The notes: generated by a model from the letters alone, not told the origin. 64,000 nt of DNA from Tanypteryx hageni (GCA_028673005.1 CM054114.1:128431307-128495306); one strand, 5' to 3'; positions 36,327 through 48,060 are shown, counted from the first letter of the stretch. Translations and numbers: made by a program.

Positions 36327-36992
36327 CTGAAAAGAAATTAAAAATCAAAATTTAAATGCTTAATATTTAAACAGAAAAACTGTCTCTCCCCAATTGCCAT
36401 AAAAAGGTTAGGAAAACAAGATGTTCATTCCCTATGCAAAGCAGCCATCATCAGAGGTACTTCACTAATTGTAGATTTTTTCGTTGTAGCTGAAATGCAC
36501 ATCTGGTTTCCCCAACCTTTAATGGCTATTGGAAAAGTCTGTAAATCTGATTTTATGTATAAGGTGATTTGATAATTCTCTTGTGAAATAAATAAAAACA
36601 TCTTAAAGCTAAAAAATAATTTTAAATCATTACTATTAAGAATCTCTTTTGCATAAACCCTAAATAATCATTGAAACTAACTTTCCAATATAAAAATTAT
36701 AGTACACATACACTGAAATGATACAGTATTTTCTTGATCGATTCTTAATAAAGACAAAATGCAAACCACCATAAAATTTGTAATTATATTATTACTTGAT
36801 ACAATGAATTTCAGAAATGGTTCGTTAACATATTAACATATTAAGTATGAATGAAATAGTAAAATATTTTGATGAAATGATCATGAAAGAAGCAATAAAT
36901 AATCGCAAATTCAAACACATTTAGTAAATTTAACTAGTTGCCAAACATGAGTTTTTGACAGCAAATTAGAGAAAGACAAATTTTTTACTCAC
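36327..36992. other. ARID2 intron with a dispersed repeat
   Basis: From about 36419, gatgttcattcc, aaagcagccatcatcagag and tgataattctcttgtgaaa match in order a sequence at 62155-62320 (gatgttcatttc, aaagcagccgtcttcag, gacaattctctagtgaa). A repeat remnant of unknown class; the rest is AT-rich. Confidence 0.5.
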
Positions 36993-37211
36993 GATGGTTA
37001 TAGACACCAGCATGGGCAAGGAGGAAGTCGATCAGTCTAGGGCATTTGTCTAGCTTAAGTGTGTGTTTCCCTTCATTTGATAGAAGGGTGCACACATTGA
37101 TGGCAAAGTCCTGCTCATTTGGAAGGGGTGACAACAATGAGAGAGCCAGACGATCATAATCAGAGGGCTTAAACACATTTGTAGATAGTCCTGCAGAAGT
37201 ACGCAATGCAT
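36993..37211 (-). CDS. ARID2: ARID2 exon: conserved block after the ARID domain
   Basis: Begins after TTTGCAG with the last two bases of a split codon and ends with one base of the next codon before GTGAGT (phase 1 to phase 1, 219 bp). It encodes [20 protein letters not shown] followed by [14 protein letters not shown] and [14 protein letters not shown], a very conserved stretch just C-terminal to the ARID in ARID2 proteins. There is no in-frame methionine, so translation must start in an upstream exon that I could not find up to 64000. Confidence 0.93.
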
Positions 37212-38776
37212 CTGCAAAGAAGAAAACAAGAAGAATGATTAAATTTAACAATAAGTAAATGTGATTCACATAATATTTATCTCCAACGGTTATAAAAGAT
37301 TTGGGAAAATGGTTGAGGCAAACACCATTTTGATTACATTTAAGCCATAAGGCAAGCTTGATAATTCTCTAATGAAAAAGTAAATGTACTTTTCATACAC
37401 TCTATTACATAATCAATATGAATATTCTGTAAATGAATCAACTATGCCCAAAAAAGCTTAAAATTAAAACAAAACACAAATGGCTGGTGAAATTTTTTGT
37501 CTTTTAAGCCGCCATAATGACTTTAAGATAAGAATTCATATACTATTGAAATGTTTTTTTGCTTCAAGTCAACTGGGATTTTATTTAAACTAGTAATTCC
37601 ATGAGCGCATTCTGTTACACACTCAAGAGTGGATAACTTGCAGCAATTATTACCAAATGTACAGACAATTTGTCATAAAATAAGCAAAATTATAATGTTC
37701 CTGGGTAAAAAATATCCATCCATTTATTAAAATAACCGTTCATTCGCCCATAGAGCGCGATGGAAACTTCTCGAGATAGGATGAAATAAGTTTTCGCGGC
37801 GGAGCAAAATACGCAAGCAGATGGTCAGGAGGAGGACGTGCGTCACGAGACAAAGACGAAGGGACGGTACGGGGAAAAGACGAGGGTGAATGAGCCGGAG
37901 AAAAAGAGAGGCCGGGAGTAGAAGGATGAGACACTGGGGAGTTTAGGGGAGGAAATCAATCTCACGGGAGCGGGATTGGCGGGCGCATTCCGTGATTGGC
38001 AAGAATTTGAACGGGGGATGCCGCCCGCCCAGGGGAGACCTCCGTCTCCCGCCGCAAGTCGGCGGTTTGAAGCGCGGGGAAGGAAGTGCGGCGGCGGGAG
38101 AAAATTTACGCGAAGGGGAGGAGGGGTAGAGACGGCGAGGGGAGAAAAGGAGAGACGGAGGGGGAGGAAGGGGGGGAGAGCAAGGGGGAGGAGGGGAAAA
38201 GGGTGGAAGGACCGGCCGCTAAGAGGGCGTTGGAGGGGAAGAGAGTGATGTAAGGACAGAAATGCAGCATCTGAAGGGGGGAGAGGGGAAGGATGCAGAA
38301 CCGACGTAATAAGACGGGGGGGCGATTTGAGCGCACGGGACGAAAGACGTTCATTGGACGCTGCACGGAGGACGATTAAAAACTATTTTTTCCACGGAGG
38401 CCAGGTGCTCGTGCGATCTGCACACGCCGTGAGAAATGGCGGTAACGTGGCGCGCCTTTCTTGCGTGTCTCCTTACGCAACGGATTCTGGCTATTGTATG
38501 TCCTTTTATTCTTCCTCCGCGGTACTGTGACGTAAGCATCGGTTAACTCCCCGCGAAGCGTTTAAGCCCGATCAGGAGTTCAACAACCAGCCTCGCGGTA
38601 CCTACGGTTATCACTTCCGCAACGCAATGCGTCCCGGAGATAAGTCGCGCGCACGCTAGGCATATTTGTTTATCGATAATACTCTGCGCCGTCATAAACA
38701 TGGCTGACATTTTGGCCATCTCATTTGCCTGACACATCTTTTAACATAAATAATGGTTTGGTCATAATTTTCCGGT
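37212..38776. promoter_or_regulatory. Upstream flank of the first visible ARID2 exon with a CpG-rich, GA-rich block
   Basis: 37212-37730 is AT-rich and CpG-poor. At about 37740 the sequence changes to CpG-rich DNA (37740-38700), with a GA-rich block at 38090-38250. No exon could be identified. It may be an unmethylated regulatory region, for example an internal promoter, or simply the edge of a different base-composition zone. No TATA box or initiator could be assigned. Confidence 0.35.
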
Positions 38777-38784
38777 ACTTAAGG

Positions 38785-39085
38785 CAGTGGTTTCCAACCT
38801 TTGTGTAGGCGCGGCACCCTTTAAAATATAATCAGAATTTCGCGGCACCCCAGCCTTCAAGCAATGTCTTTATATTTTCACAAACGATTATTAAAACCTT
38901 TGGACATATCCATTTGTTGGTATCATACCATAATCAGTTTATTTAAGATAAAATTAATGCCCTACTTACCTGTAAACACAACAAAATCGTTGATTTATTT
39001 ATTTACAAAACTAATTTTATCGCAGTGCCCCTAAAAATCAGCTGCGGCGCCCCAGTGTGCCGCGGCACCCGTGTTGGGACCACTG
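38785..39085. mobile_element. Non-autonomous hAT, 301 bp
   Basis: Ends cagtggtttccaac and gttgggaccactg. Exact 8-bp target duplication acttaagg (38777-38784 and 39086-39093). Contains gcggcaccc repeated near both ends. No coding sequence. Confidence 0.92.
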
Positions 39086-39347
39086 ACTTAAGGGCTGAGG
39101 GGTAACAAAACACAATTACATTTCCGTACGCCTAATAAATTAAAATGATTAGTTAAAAATCAGTAACTACAATAGCTAGTTTAGCTCGTCTCAAACCCTA
39201 AATAAGCTTTTATCCTTGAATTGCTAAGAAGGCATCTTTCAATACTAATTAATTTCAAATTAAAAACATTCACGCTATGTGAACGTTTTCTATGCCTCGA
39301 AAACGGTAATCCTATGATAGACGATTTCAAAATAAACTAATTAAAAT

Positions 39348-39734
39348 ACATGACTTTCTCCATATTTATATGGCAAATTACATGTTGTTAGCTCTGGGAT
39401 CGTTGTCAATATTTACCCATTTTAAGGAACGTATCTGTCCTGCTTACCCGTGTTTTTAATCCATTTAGGAACGTATCCCTTTTTTATAGCGTTGCTCTTA
39501 TGTAAAAATGTTTCGCAATATGCAATACGAATTTTAACCATTTGTATGAAAAAGTTGAGAACACGGTCAAAGAAAGAAAGATTTGATAGAGCAGACATGG
39601 ACCAAATTGGTGAGCAGTACATCAGGAGCGGGAACACACAGCTAAAATAAATTGATGTGGGCATCACATGACTTTCTCCATATTTATATGGCAAATTACA
39701 TGTTGTTAGCTCTGGGATCGTTGTCAATATTTAC
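39348..39734 (-). mobile_element. LINE fragment flanked by identical 69-bp direct repeats
   Basis: 39348-39416 and 39666-39734 are identical over 69 bases and differ immediately outside. The 249 bases between them read on the minus strand as YFSCVFPLLMYCSPIWS followed by LSFFDRVLNFF, which resembles the region after the RT active site of Jockey-like LINEs. The fragment has neither LINE end and no poly(A). The repeats look like an unusually long target duplication or a repair-associated duplication. Confidence 0.7.
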
Positions 39735-39989
39735 TTCCGGTTGATAATTAAGAAAAGAAAAAGGAGCGTTACTAAGACGTAACTAAGCGTCAATTGTTAA
39801 CAATAGTCTTCGGTAGGTGGCGTGGTGGTGGCAGCTAAAAATATAAGATATCTCTTAAACAATGCATTATATGGGAAAATGTTTCATACAAAGGTTGTAG
39901 AAAATTAAATTTCCTACAACTTTTATTCCAATACATTTTTACATTTATCAAATATTCAAGCAAATATTTCAAAATAACGGATAAGTGAC

Positions 39990-40300
39990 AAGAGTAAACA
40001 CCCACTTTCGGTAGACAGACTTTTACCAAAAACTAATCAGATCTTCAAATCTTTATAAAAATGTTAAGTATAAAATTTTGCGTTGACCTGATGAATAGTT
40101 TTTGAGTTAGAGCGCCCACAAAAATCTATCACATACAGACAGACTGCCAGACAGACACACAGACATCATCGAGAAAATAGTCAAAACGTGTTCAGGGGAC
40201 CTTAAAACATGTATTTCTGTTGAAATCTCGAATTCGATTTTTTTCATGAAAACAATACTTCCTCTATACTTCGTAAATGGAGAAAGTAAAAATGAAAAAC
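39990..40300 (-). repeat. Dispersed repeat, third and longest copy
   Basis: Shares accaaaaactaatcag, attttgcgttgacctga and catcatcgagaaaat with 10013-10200, and extends through tgtatttctgttg and gaattcgattttttt, which match the flank of the copy at 520-780. It includes short repeats of cagacagac. Confidence 0.65.
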
Positions 40301-41729
40301 AACTATTTGCAATTTATGGACCTTTTTCGATTGAATTATAAATACTTTTAACAATAATGTGTCACGCGTGACTTTAGACATGATTTCCCTCACAAAATTT
40401 CTTACAACTCCTTTTATGGGCAAAACATTGGCACCATGTACCTCAAGGGGAATTACGAATGAACTACAGCAACCCATATCTCCGCATTGCCATCGACGTG
40501 GCATAGATCTGACACAAGAGTTCACCTTTCCCGACCGTAGGAGTACGTTGCAAAACGCTTGCAACTACCGAAAGATCGCGCCGCGATTAACAATTACATC
40601 CGATCGCAACGCCCTACGAAGAAGGAACGCACCCATCCATCAAACGCGTCAGCGTTCATCGCCAAAGCATTTCCATAATCTTGATTAACGCCGCGGGACA
40701 AGCGATGAGCCGCTTGATAAGGACCAAGAGCTTATCCGCCCGACTGGACGGCCGACTTGCTCGCGTGACTCCAAACGATCCTTTGAAATGCCACATTCGA
40801 TCGGAGTGCAGCTAAAATCCGCCGTCGATCATCCGATTGCGAACCGCAAAAATAGGCCCTCTCCGAATGCGAAAGCGCGCTTTCGTCATTGCCCACGGTC
40901 GACGGTTTGCCTCCTCTCCCAATGGGAGCGATGAACGGACTTGGATAGAAAAAAAATCAATACGGCGGAAAGGTCTGTGGCCCCGTGCGCGGTATTCGAA
41001 CCTGTGACCTTTCGGGAGAAGAGTCAAATGCCTGCCGGGTTATCGAAAACAGTCCGCTGGCTATTGCATGGGCTCTTTCAAAACCTTAAATGCCACAGGA
41101 AATGATAATGGCGTGATAGCGCGTTTGAATTAAGGCGCGATTAAATAAAATCTGCTAAGAACCGCGAGCGTTACACTAATTGCAGAATTCTTATGAGAAA
41201 AGGCTGCAATATCCCGGGTAACTGATGCATTGCTAACATTCTTCGCGTGACCCCACACGTGCACTGTTTAACAAAAAGAATTAAAGAAGTCCTTCTAGAG
41301 AGTAACTGCGCCAAAACGAATAAGGATGTGTATAAATTTCTCAGAAGGATGTTTATACAACTACCGAAAAATTGTTTTTCGTGACAATATCTATTTTGTG
41401 CAGAAAATAAAAAACAAGTGAAGGTCTTGCATATTTCCTCTAAGAAAAAAGTAATTCTTTTAAATGCATTCAGATCTATGAGATGTTTCTTTCAGAGCCT
41501 CAACATTTATTTCAGGCTTCATATTCATCTTGAGAACAAAAAGACGCCCTATGCACAGACCAACAAAACGCTCATTCACAAAAATACAAGTACATACTGT
41601 ACACACAGTTTTCTGTGACTAAAACCCAAAAACGATACCGCCTTTTTACACTACCAAATATTTCTGATACTGTGATAGATTTGACAAAGTCGCTCAGCTT
41701 CAAGCACAATCTGTTTTCAATACCTGTTT
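40301..41729. other. CpG-rich noncoding stretch
   Basis: High CpG content (17 CpGs counted in 40441-40620). No gene recognised apart from a possible SINE near 41000. Short open frames here have no family features. Confidence 0.45.
40970..41070 (-). mobile_element. Possible tRNA-derived SINE
   Basis: On the minus strand the sequence contains aggttcgaatacc, a good B box, about 40 bases after cgataacccggcaggc, and is followed by a run of T (gattttttttc). The layout resembles a SINE head, but no second copy is in the window and the A box is weak. Confidence 0.35.
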
Positions 41730-41978
41730 CAACGGTTTCCAAACATTACAACGCCGCGCCCCCTCACCTAAAAAAAACTGTCTTTGCGCCCCCCCCCCCC
41801 TCCATATCAAATTCAGTTCAAATTCATAAACAATACGTATTGGACCAGCAATTGCAATTAATATAACCACCTTAATAAAAACAAAAACGATACGTCATAG
41901 CCAATTAAGAACTAGGACGGCTAAAAGGATGGCAAATATAAGTGTAATATTTTGCGCCCCACAGTTTGGAAACCACTG
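41730..41978. mobile_element. Non-autonomous hAT, degraded
   Basis: Left caacggtttccaaac and right gtttggaaaccactg are inverted copies. No clean target duplication; tgtttcaa and tgttctaa nearby match at 6 of 8 if the ends are shifted. A C run of more than ten bases lies inside near 41790. Confidence 0.65.
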
Positions 41979-41986
41979 TTCTAACA

Positions 41987-44675
41987 CGACCAATTACCGA
42001 CTCAAGAAACAATAATTGAGCTCAAATTATGACTGAAATCAAACTGAAAAAACTGTTTGTACAATATGCATAAAAAGGAAGATAGTAGACTTTAAAAATT
42101 AATCTACTATGGGATAATCGCCGCTGATGGAGAAACGCTTTGTTTTCGATCAACATTCGTTAGCCATCATCATAGTTCTAGGTAACCTTTCATTCACGTT
42201 AACACCGGTTGAGTAAATTAAGCAATCATTAGCTGGTTCACCTTATAACATTTAGATTACAGTCTCTGCTTTGAAATCTCGCGCCTTAATCGAGATGGCC
42301 TCTCGTCCTGCTGCTCCTCAACAGTTTGGGTTGAACGCGAGAGGATATTGGATGGCTGGAGGGGGTAGGGCGAGAGGGGAAGGTGGAGATAGAGAGGGGA
42401 AGGTGGAGATAGAGAGGGGAAGGTGGAGATAGAGAGGGAGAGTGGAGAGAAGAAAGGTCGGGGCCTTGGCCTAGGAGTCCGGCCTCAGGATGACTTGGGA
42501 TTGCCTACCATTCAATAGTACAAGACTATGGCACCTTATCGCTTTAAAAGAATGGTTTAATAAGTGATATTTTAGACAACGCACGAACGACAGAGATAAC
42601 ACGTGTCTTACTTCTACGTTCATATTTTAGTAAGACGCCTAAATGGTGGATGGCAGGGAATACAATACACTAAATTATCTCTTAAAAGTCCTTACTGCCT
42701 TAGCTCTGCCACCCTGATCCTTGATAACTCAATTTTTAAAATAGCCTGATCGTCTTACAATCGACCTAACAAATTTTACCTCGACGCTAGAAAAGAAAAC
42801 ATTTGTTTGGTTTAAGAAGCATTAACGGTTCGTTTGAAGGGAATCATGGAATTGAAGGGAAAAATTGCCATATAAATTTTGTCTTAAATTTTTATCACCA
42901 GTGGACCCCAAAATTGAAACTCCCACGATAAGAAAACTTGTAGAACCCAAAAATCGATTTGTCTCCTACCAGTTTTTTTTCCTTTTTAGTGCAATAATGT
43001 AAAAGGTGTTCAATATTTTATTTTTGAACTTTCGGCCTTAATATTCTTTCACGTCAATAAACTTAGGCTAAACTTTGTGGAGTTTACTAATCGTAACGAG
43101 AGGAAAAAATAAGCCTTTAATTTTCACGAAAAGGAAGTGGAAGGTATAGTTATATTTTCTGTGATTATGACTGATATTTTTCATTAAATAATAAACTTTC
43201 ATATGACTAAAAAGTCGAATTCGGAGTTTGTCCGTCGATCTTTTGTCGATTTCTGTATTATTTATGAGGTTTTAATAAATATAGATAGGTACATATACAT
43301 ACGACAGTGAAGTTAATACTTTACGAATAATTGTAGAAAATTTAAGTCGTAATTTGGATCAATTATGCAGGAATGTCGAAGTGAGTGCAACTTCGTCTGA
43401 GATTTCGAGCCATGCAGACCTGGATGTAGAAGTGTACGGCTTTGTTACACATCTTTAAAGCGTGCACATATAAACTTAACTTGTTAGAGAAAACGACTGG
43501 ATATTTATGACATAACAAGATCTAGTTTTTTCCAGGTTGGGTCATCGATCTAACTGAACCGTCTTACTTGAGATGAATTCCAGTATTTTAATTATATCCT
43601 ACGTAAAGCAGTTCAGAATTAAGAGTAAAAAGACTTACACACTAAAAAATAATTTACATTTTTTAAGTCAATCGAAGCATTTTTCACTACTTCACAAGGC
43701 CATAAACAGATAAGGGTAAAACAAAGGCGCGCGAACTTTGTCACCGAAATGCAACACCAGGTGAGACTGCGTTCAACAGGCGAATGAAATTTCACCTATA
43801 AAAATCTCTTTCTATTACCCACTTAATACCACCATTTTACGTGAGACAGAACGACTTGCGCGGGAATATCTCCCATCGCTCGACATATCCATATTTAAAA
43901 AAAGACAGCATAAACTGAGCGGGAATAAAGATCGTAAAAAAGCAAACTGCCTCAGCTTCGGATAAGGCAGCGTGTAACGCTATCCCTGAAAAGGTCTTGA
44001 TTAAGCGACGGCAATTTTAGAAACGTCTAACGCACTCCGCGGATAAGACGGATGAAAAATATACGCGCGCTAACGACTGCGCTCGAGGAGAACAACATTC
44101 ATACCGTGATAACCTCACCTTTCTACTGCGACACGCTACTGGGCTCGTTCGAGGCTTACGCGATCTTTGGCTACACCGCAGGTGCGTGGAAAAGGATTAA
44201 GAGAAGCGCAGGATGTGATGTAGATGGGATGTGTGGCTCCGCCATTCCATTTTCCAAAGAGGATAGAGACACTTGCTGGTGCAGACGACCGGACAAAGAC
44301 GTCGCCGTTTATGCGTTGCGAACCGTGGAACGCCGACGGCGGGGATGAGAAATCACGATCGACTCGAGATATGGATCGGATAGGCGTAATCCCTTCTCGT
44401 CGTCTCTCGCTATATTCTTCGAATTGGCCATCGGGTTACTTTAATGCGATGGCAAAGAGCGTCGTACTGAGGTGGCCTCGGGCCAAACGGCCAATTTAGG
44501 TCGTTAAATAAACGTATTATTAACTCACCTATCCAAGCCGTTATTCTGGCTACTTTCAAGAATAGATACAGGATCGCCCTCTTAGTACATACTTCAATTT
44601 GCACGGTTCGTAACAAGAGTCATAAAAAGCAAATAAAACGAAACGTAAAATTTAGTTCAGCGTTTTAGTTGGTAC
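41987..44675. other. Noncoding stretch
   Basis: Apart from the 20-bp repeat at 42380-42440 I see nothing I can name. A + strand frame at 44052-44348 has no recognisable domain and lies in CpG-rich sequence, where chance open frames are common. Confidence 0.45.
42380..42440 (+). repeat. 20-bp tandem repeat, three copies
   Basis: The unit gaggggaaggtggagataga is repeated three times, then decays. It is a purine-rich minisatellite like others in this region. Confidence 0.85.
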
Positions 44676-44683
44676 ATTTAACT

Positions 44684-45010
44684 CAGGCATGTCAAACTGG
44701 TGGCCCCTTCTATGCCTAATTGTTAGTGCGGCCCGAACTAGAATTTTTTTCTCAACTAATTCGTTCGAGATTTTATATAAATACTTAATGTTTATGAAAG
44801 GGAGGCAAGATTTTCCTTAGTTATTGAGGTACAATAGATCGCGGTCTCTTAATTAGTTTTATTTTGCAAAACAAATGTCAAAACTCCTAGAAAAAGTCAA
44901 GTTTTTTCAACTCTGATCCTTATTAAATTATTGTAATTTTAATGCGGACCTTCTATAGCATCCATTGCTATAATACGACCCTGATTTATCTTCCGAGTTT
45001 GACATGCCTG
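44684..45010. mobile_element. Non-autonomous hAT, 327 bp
   Basis: Ends caggcatgtcaaact and agtttgacatgcctg are perfect inverted repeats over 15 bp. Flanks atttaact and atttattt match at 6 of 8 positions, as expected for an aged target duplication. Contains gtggcccc and gcggcccgaac. Confidence 0.88.
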
Positions 45011-45410
45011 ATTTATTTTCAAATAAACCCATCTTATATTAATTGCCATAAAATTTTATTCCTTTAATGGCTATTGTAACTATGGAAATTATCATTTAAA
45101 ATGCCAGGGTTTTTGCAGAGAACTGAAGTACACTTTTTATAAAAGAGAATTTTTTATTAACCGATTTAGTCGTAACATTTTGATTTGTTTATACTGTAGT
45201 AAGTTCGTCGATCGCAAATAAATAGCATACGATGGCAAAAACATTCTTCTATGCATGTATGATGAAACACGAACTTTTATTGCAAAATAATCATGAACTT
45301 ACAAATTACGGAATGCTCGACACAATGGTTTGTTGAAAATACATGCTACTTTACTTGGGTTCGAAACGAATTGAGCGGTGAGGTTTTAAAGACTATCAGA
45401 CAATGCCAAT

Positions 45411-45682
45411 CAGTGGCGTAGCTAGGTTCTCCTTCGCCCGAGGGCAAGTCACAGAGATGCGCCCCCCTCCTTTTGCTCCCTGTACAATTTCCCAGACTAA
45501 TGTAATGTGGAGAATGTGATGGAAACTCAAGCATACTATATGAGCATTTTAATTCGGCATAATATAATATTATTATTGTTTATAAACAGAAACGTTAATT
45601 TTCGGTTTATGAGTTTGCGCCCCTTCAGCCCTGCGCCCGGGGTCAACTGCCTCCACTTTGCTCCCCCCTCGCATGGCCACTG
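45411..45682. mobile_element. Non-autonomous hAT, 272 bp
   Basis: Ends cagtggcgtagc and gcatggccactg; exact 8-bp target duplication atgccaat (45403-45410, 45683-45690). gcgccccc-type blocks occur near both ends. Confidence 0.9.
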
Positions 45683-45965
45683 ATGCCAATGATTAACGGA
45701 CTTGGAGGTAACAAGGTAATTATTCTTAGCCCATAAGAAAGTCCAAATGTCCTAAAAATATCCAATACCCGAAATAATATCGTCAATAAAGATTTTTCTA
45801 AGAATAAGTTTATCCAACGTAACATTACAAATGTTACCTTTCATTCAGTTTCTCTCTTTCAAACTGGAATGTTATACAACAGCGAAACATTATTCCGTCC
45901 AGTAATAATATAATTTATTAATAACACAAAAATATTTAATTGACCACGTCGACTTTATCACGAGA

Positions 45966-46916
45966 CAGAGGCGTAACTTGGAGAGTGCAGGCCCCTGCAA
46001 TGCGTGGGGTATGCTTTTTGAGGGCTCCGAAAAATTGCTTTCAAGTCTCTTACTAAATTGAATGAATAAGAAATTAAAGTATATTCGCAAAAATTTATAA
46101 TCAATTTATTGAACAAGGCCTTTGTGACGAACTTCTCTCGCTATCAAAAAACAATCTCGAAATATGAAATTGAAAACTATATACCAGGGGTGGCCAAACC
46201 GCGGCTCGCGAGCCGCATGCTGCTCTTCTAACTTAACGTGCGGCTCTTATTAATTTACACTCAAGGACGTCAGAAAGGAAAAACGCAGTGCGAGTAAGAC
46301 CTTTTGGGGATGCTTAATGGACATGCAGTCTCTCATCGAATAGAAGTTATGTTTACTGTTCATACATTTTTGTGCGCAGAATGCGTGTCTTGCGGCTCTC
46401 AAACTTAGGAAGATTATCATATGCGGCTCTGAGGGTAAGCAGGCTTGGCCACCGCTGCTATATACACTAACGAACCATAGGATTTAATAATGATAAAATA
46501 CTGGCAAGAATCTATAGCAATATATGCGCAGCTTTGATGTTATATTTGACATCGTCAGTAACTGTGTCGTCAAACGAAAGGTCTTTTTCAAAATAAAGTC
46601 AATAAAAAGCAACCCACTCACTTGTGTGGCCAGAATAGATTAAAATATTTATCACATCTTTCAATAGAAAACTCAGACGCATGCAAAACGAAAACTGATA
46701 AGATTATTTTCAGAATTTAAATGACGAAAAAGATCAATTTAAATTAAAATCATACAAAAATAATTTATTTTTTAACTTATTGTCAGAAATGAAATGTCAG
46801 AAAAATAAATAAAAAATTAAAATAGCATGAAAAATAAATAAAAAATTAAAATAGCATAAAAAATTTCTAACGAATTGATCACAGTTGGGGCCCACAAAAT
46901 CGTAGTTACGCCCCTG
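45966..46916. mobile_element. hAT-like element with another hAT nested inside
   Basis: Left cagaggcgtaactt and right tagttacgcccctg are inverted repeats with one internal difference. The flanks do not show a clear 8-bp duplication. A second hAT (46185-46457, with its own target duplication) lies inside, so this outer one is older. A 29-bp unit is tandemly duplicated at about 46801-46858. Confidence 0.65.
46185..46457. mobile_element. Non-autonomous hAT, 273 bp, nested
   Basis: Ends caggggtggccaaacc and ggcttggccaccgctg; exact target duplication ctatatac (46177-46184, 46458-46465). Contains repeated gcggctc motifs (gcggctcgcgagccgc near the left end is itself a palindrome). Confidence 0.92.
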
Positions 46917-47289
46917 ACTACCGAACTACACAAAAGATTTTAATTAACCCGAAGAATAATTTATCGCATCCTTTCAGGAAAAAACCCGCCGACATCTTTG
47001 CGAACGGCATTTCCACAATGCCGCCGAGCTAAACGAACAAACGTACTCTTTCAAAACTTCACCCGTCCGAAAATGACGCCCTCGACGCGAAAAAAAACTC
47101 GACGATAAGAACCCCCTCAAGAGAAGCTAAAACTTCATCACGCCAACTTCCTTGTCAACTATTATCAAAATCAATACGCTCGTCCCTTTTGGAGAGTGAG
47201 GGAGGGAAGAGGTCCTCGGGTTCAATTATACGACTCATAGCAGGGCAAGAGTGGGAGAGGGAAGGGAGATATAGGGTGAAGAGGGGAGT

Positions 47290-47820
47290 AGGGTGGAGGG
47301 GGAGGAAATAGGGTGGAGGGAGGGGGAGGAAATAGGGTGGAGGGAGGGGGAGGAAATAGGGTGGAGGGAGGGGGAGGAAATAGGGTGGAGGGAGGGGGAG
47401 GAAATAGGGTGGAGGGAGGGGGAGGAAATAGGGTGGAAGGAGGGGGAGGAAATAGGGTGGAGGGAGGGGGAGGAAATAGGGTGGAGGGAGGGGGAGGAAA
47501 TAGGGTGGAGGGAGGGGGAGGAAATAGGGTGGAGGGAGGGGGAGGAAATAGGGTGGAGGGAGGAGGAAATAGGGTGGAGGGAGGGGGAGGAAATAGGGTG
47601 GAGGGAGGAGGAAATAGGGTGGAGGGAGGGGGAGGAAATAGGGTGGAGGGAGGAGGAAATAGGGTGGAGGGAGGGGGAGGAAATAGGGTGGAAGGAGGGG
47701 GAGGAAATAGGGTGGAAGGAGGGGGAGGAAATAGGGTGGAGGGAGGGGGAGGAAATAGGGTGGAGGGAGGGGGAGGAAATAGGGTGGAGGGAGGGGGAGG
47801 AAATATGGTGGGGGAGAAAA
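47290..47820 (+). repeat. 24-bp G-rich minisatellite, about 22 copies
   Basis: The unit is aaatagggtgg followed by agggagggggagg (24 bp), with occasional 21-bp units and a few a/g changes. All G-runs are on the + strand; the minus strand is C/T-rich. Because 24 is a multiple of three, every frame stays open, giving spurious proteins such as repeated EEIGWREG. Each unit has closely spaced G-runs that could form G-quadruplexes. Confidence 0.95.
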
Positions 47821-48060
47821 TAGGGTGGGGGAGGGGAGTAGGGTGGAGGGAGGGGAGGAGTAGGGTGGAGGGAGGGGAGGAGTAGGGTGGAGGGAGGGGA
47901 GGAGTAGGGTGGAGGGAGGGGAGGAGTAGGGTGGAGGGAGGGGAGTAGGGTGGATGGAGGGGAGGAGTAGGGTGGAGGGAGGGGGGGAGTAGGGTGGAGG
48001 GAGGGGAGGAGTAGGGTGGAGGGGGGAGTAGAGTGGAGGGGGAGGAGTAGGGTGGAGAGA
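47821..48060 (+). repeat. 22-bp G-rich minisatellite following the 24-bp array
   Basis: Units of agtagggtgg plus agggaggggagg (22 bp) repeat with small changes and gradually lose order. It is clearly related to the preceding array and continues into GA-rich sequence to about 48300. Confidence 0.88.

Larger units (their letters stand above)
11513..37211 (-). other. ARID2: ARID2/Bap170 gene, nine internal coding exons (partial gene)
   Basis: ARID2 (Bap170 in flies) is the signature subunit of the PBAF/PBAP class of SWI/SNF remodellers and acts in the nucleus. I joined nine exons (36993-37211, 35582-36326, 27240-27495, 26498-26662, 24268-24466, 23673-24132, 22401-22809, 17446-17967, 11513-11863). 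Every junction has GT/AG and compatible phase, giving 3326 nt: two bases of a split codon plus 1108 codons with no stop. Identity rests on the block [14 protein letters not shown], the armadillo-like motif ILRNLSFEE, the RFX-type winged helix (ENEQFALAWIRATYDQ to YHYEGIKVR) and the late motif LIKSLLASK, all in the order known for ARID2. No in-frame ATG precedes the conserved block, so upstream exons with the start and ARID domain are required. The C-terminal zinc fingers are also missing. Introns reach 8.1 kb and are full of transposons. Confidence 0.9.

Noticed and set aside
36500..36530. hAT-like left end (tggtttccccaacctt)
   Set aside because: No matching right end and no target duplication nearby.
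42899..42920. hAT-like end cagtggaccccaaaattg
   Set aside because: No inverted partner within several hundred bases on either side.
44052..44348. A + strand frame of 98 residues with several Cys
   Set aside because: No family resemblance and typical of chance frames in CpG-rich DNA.
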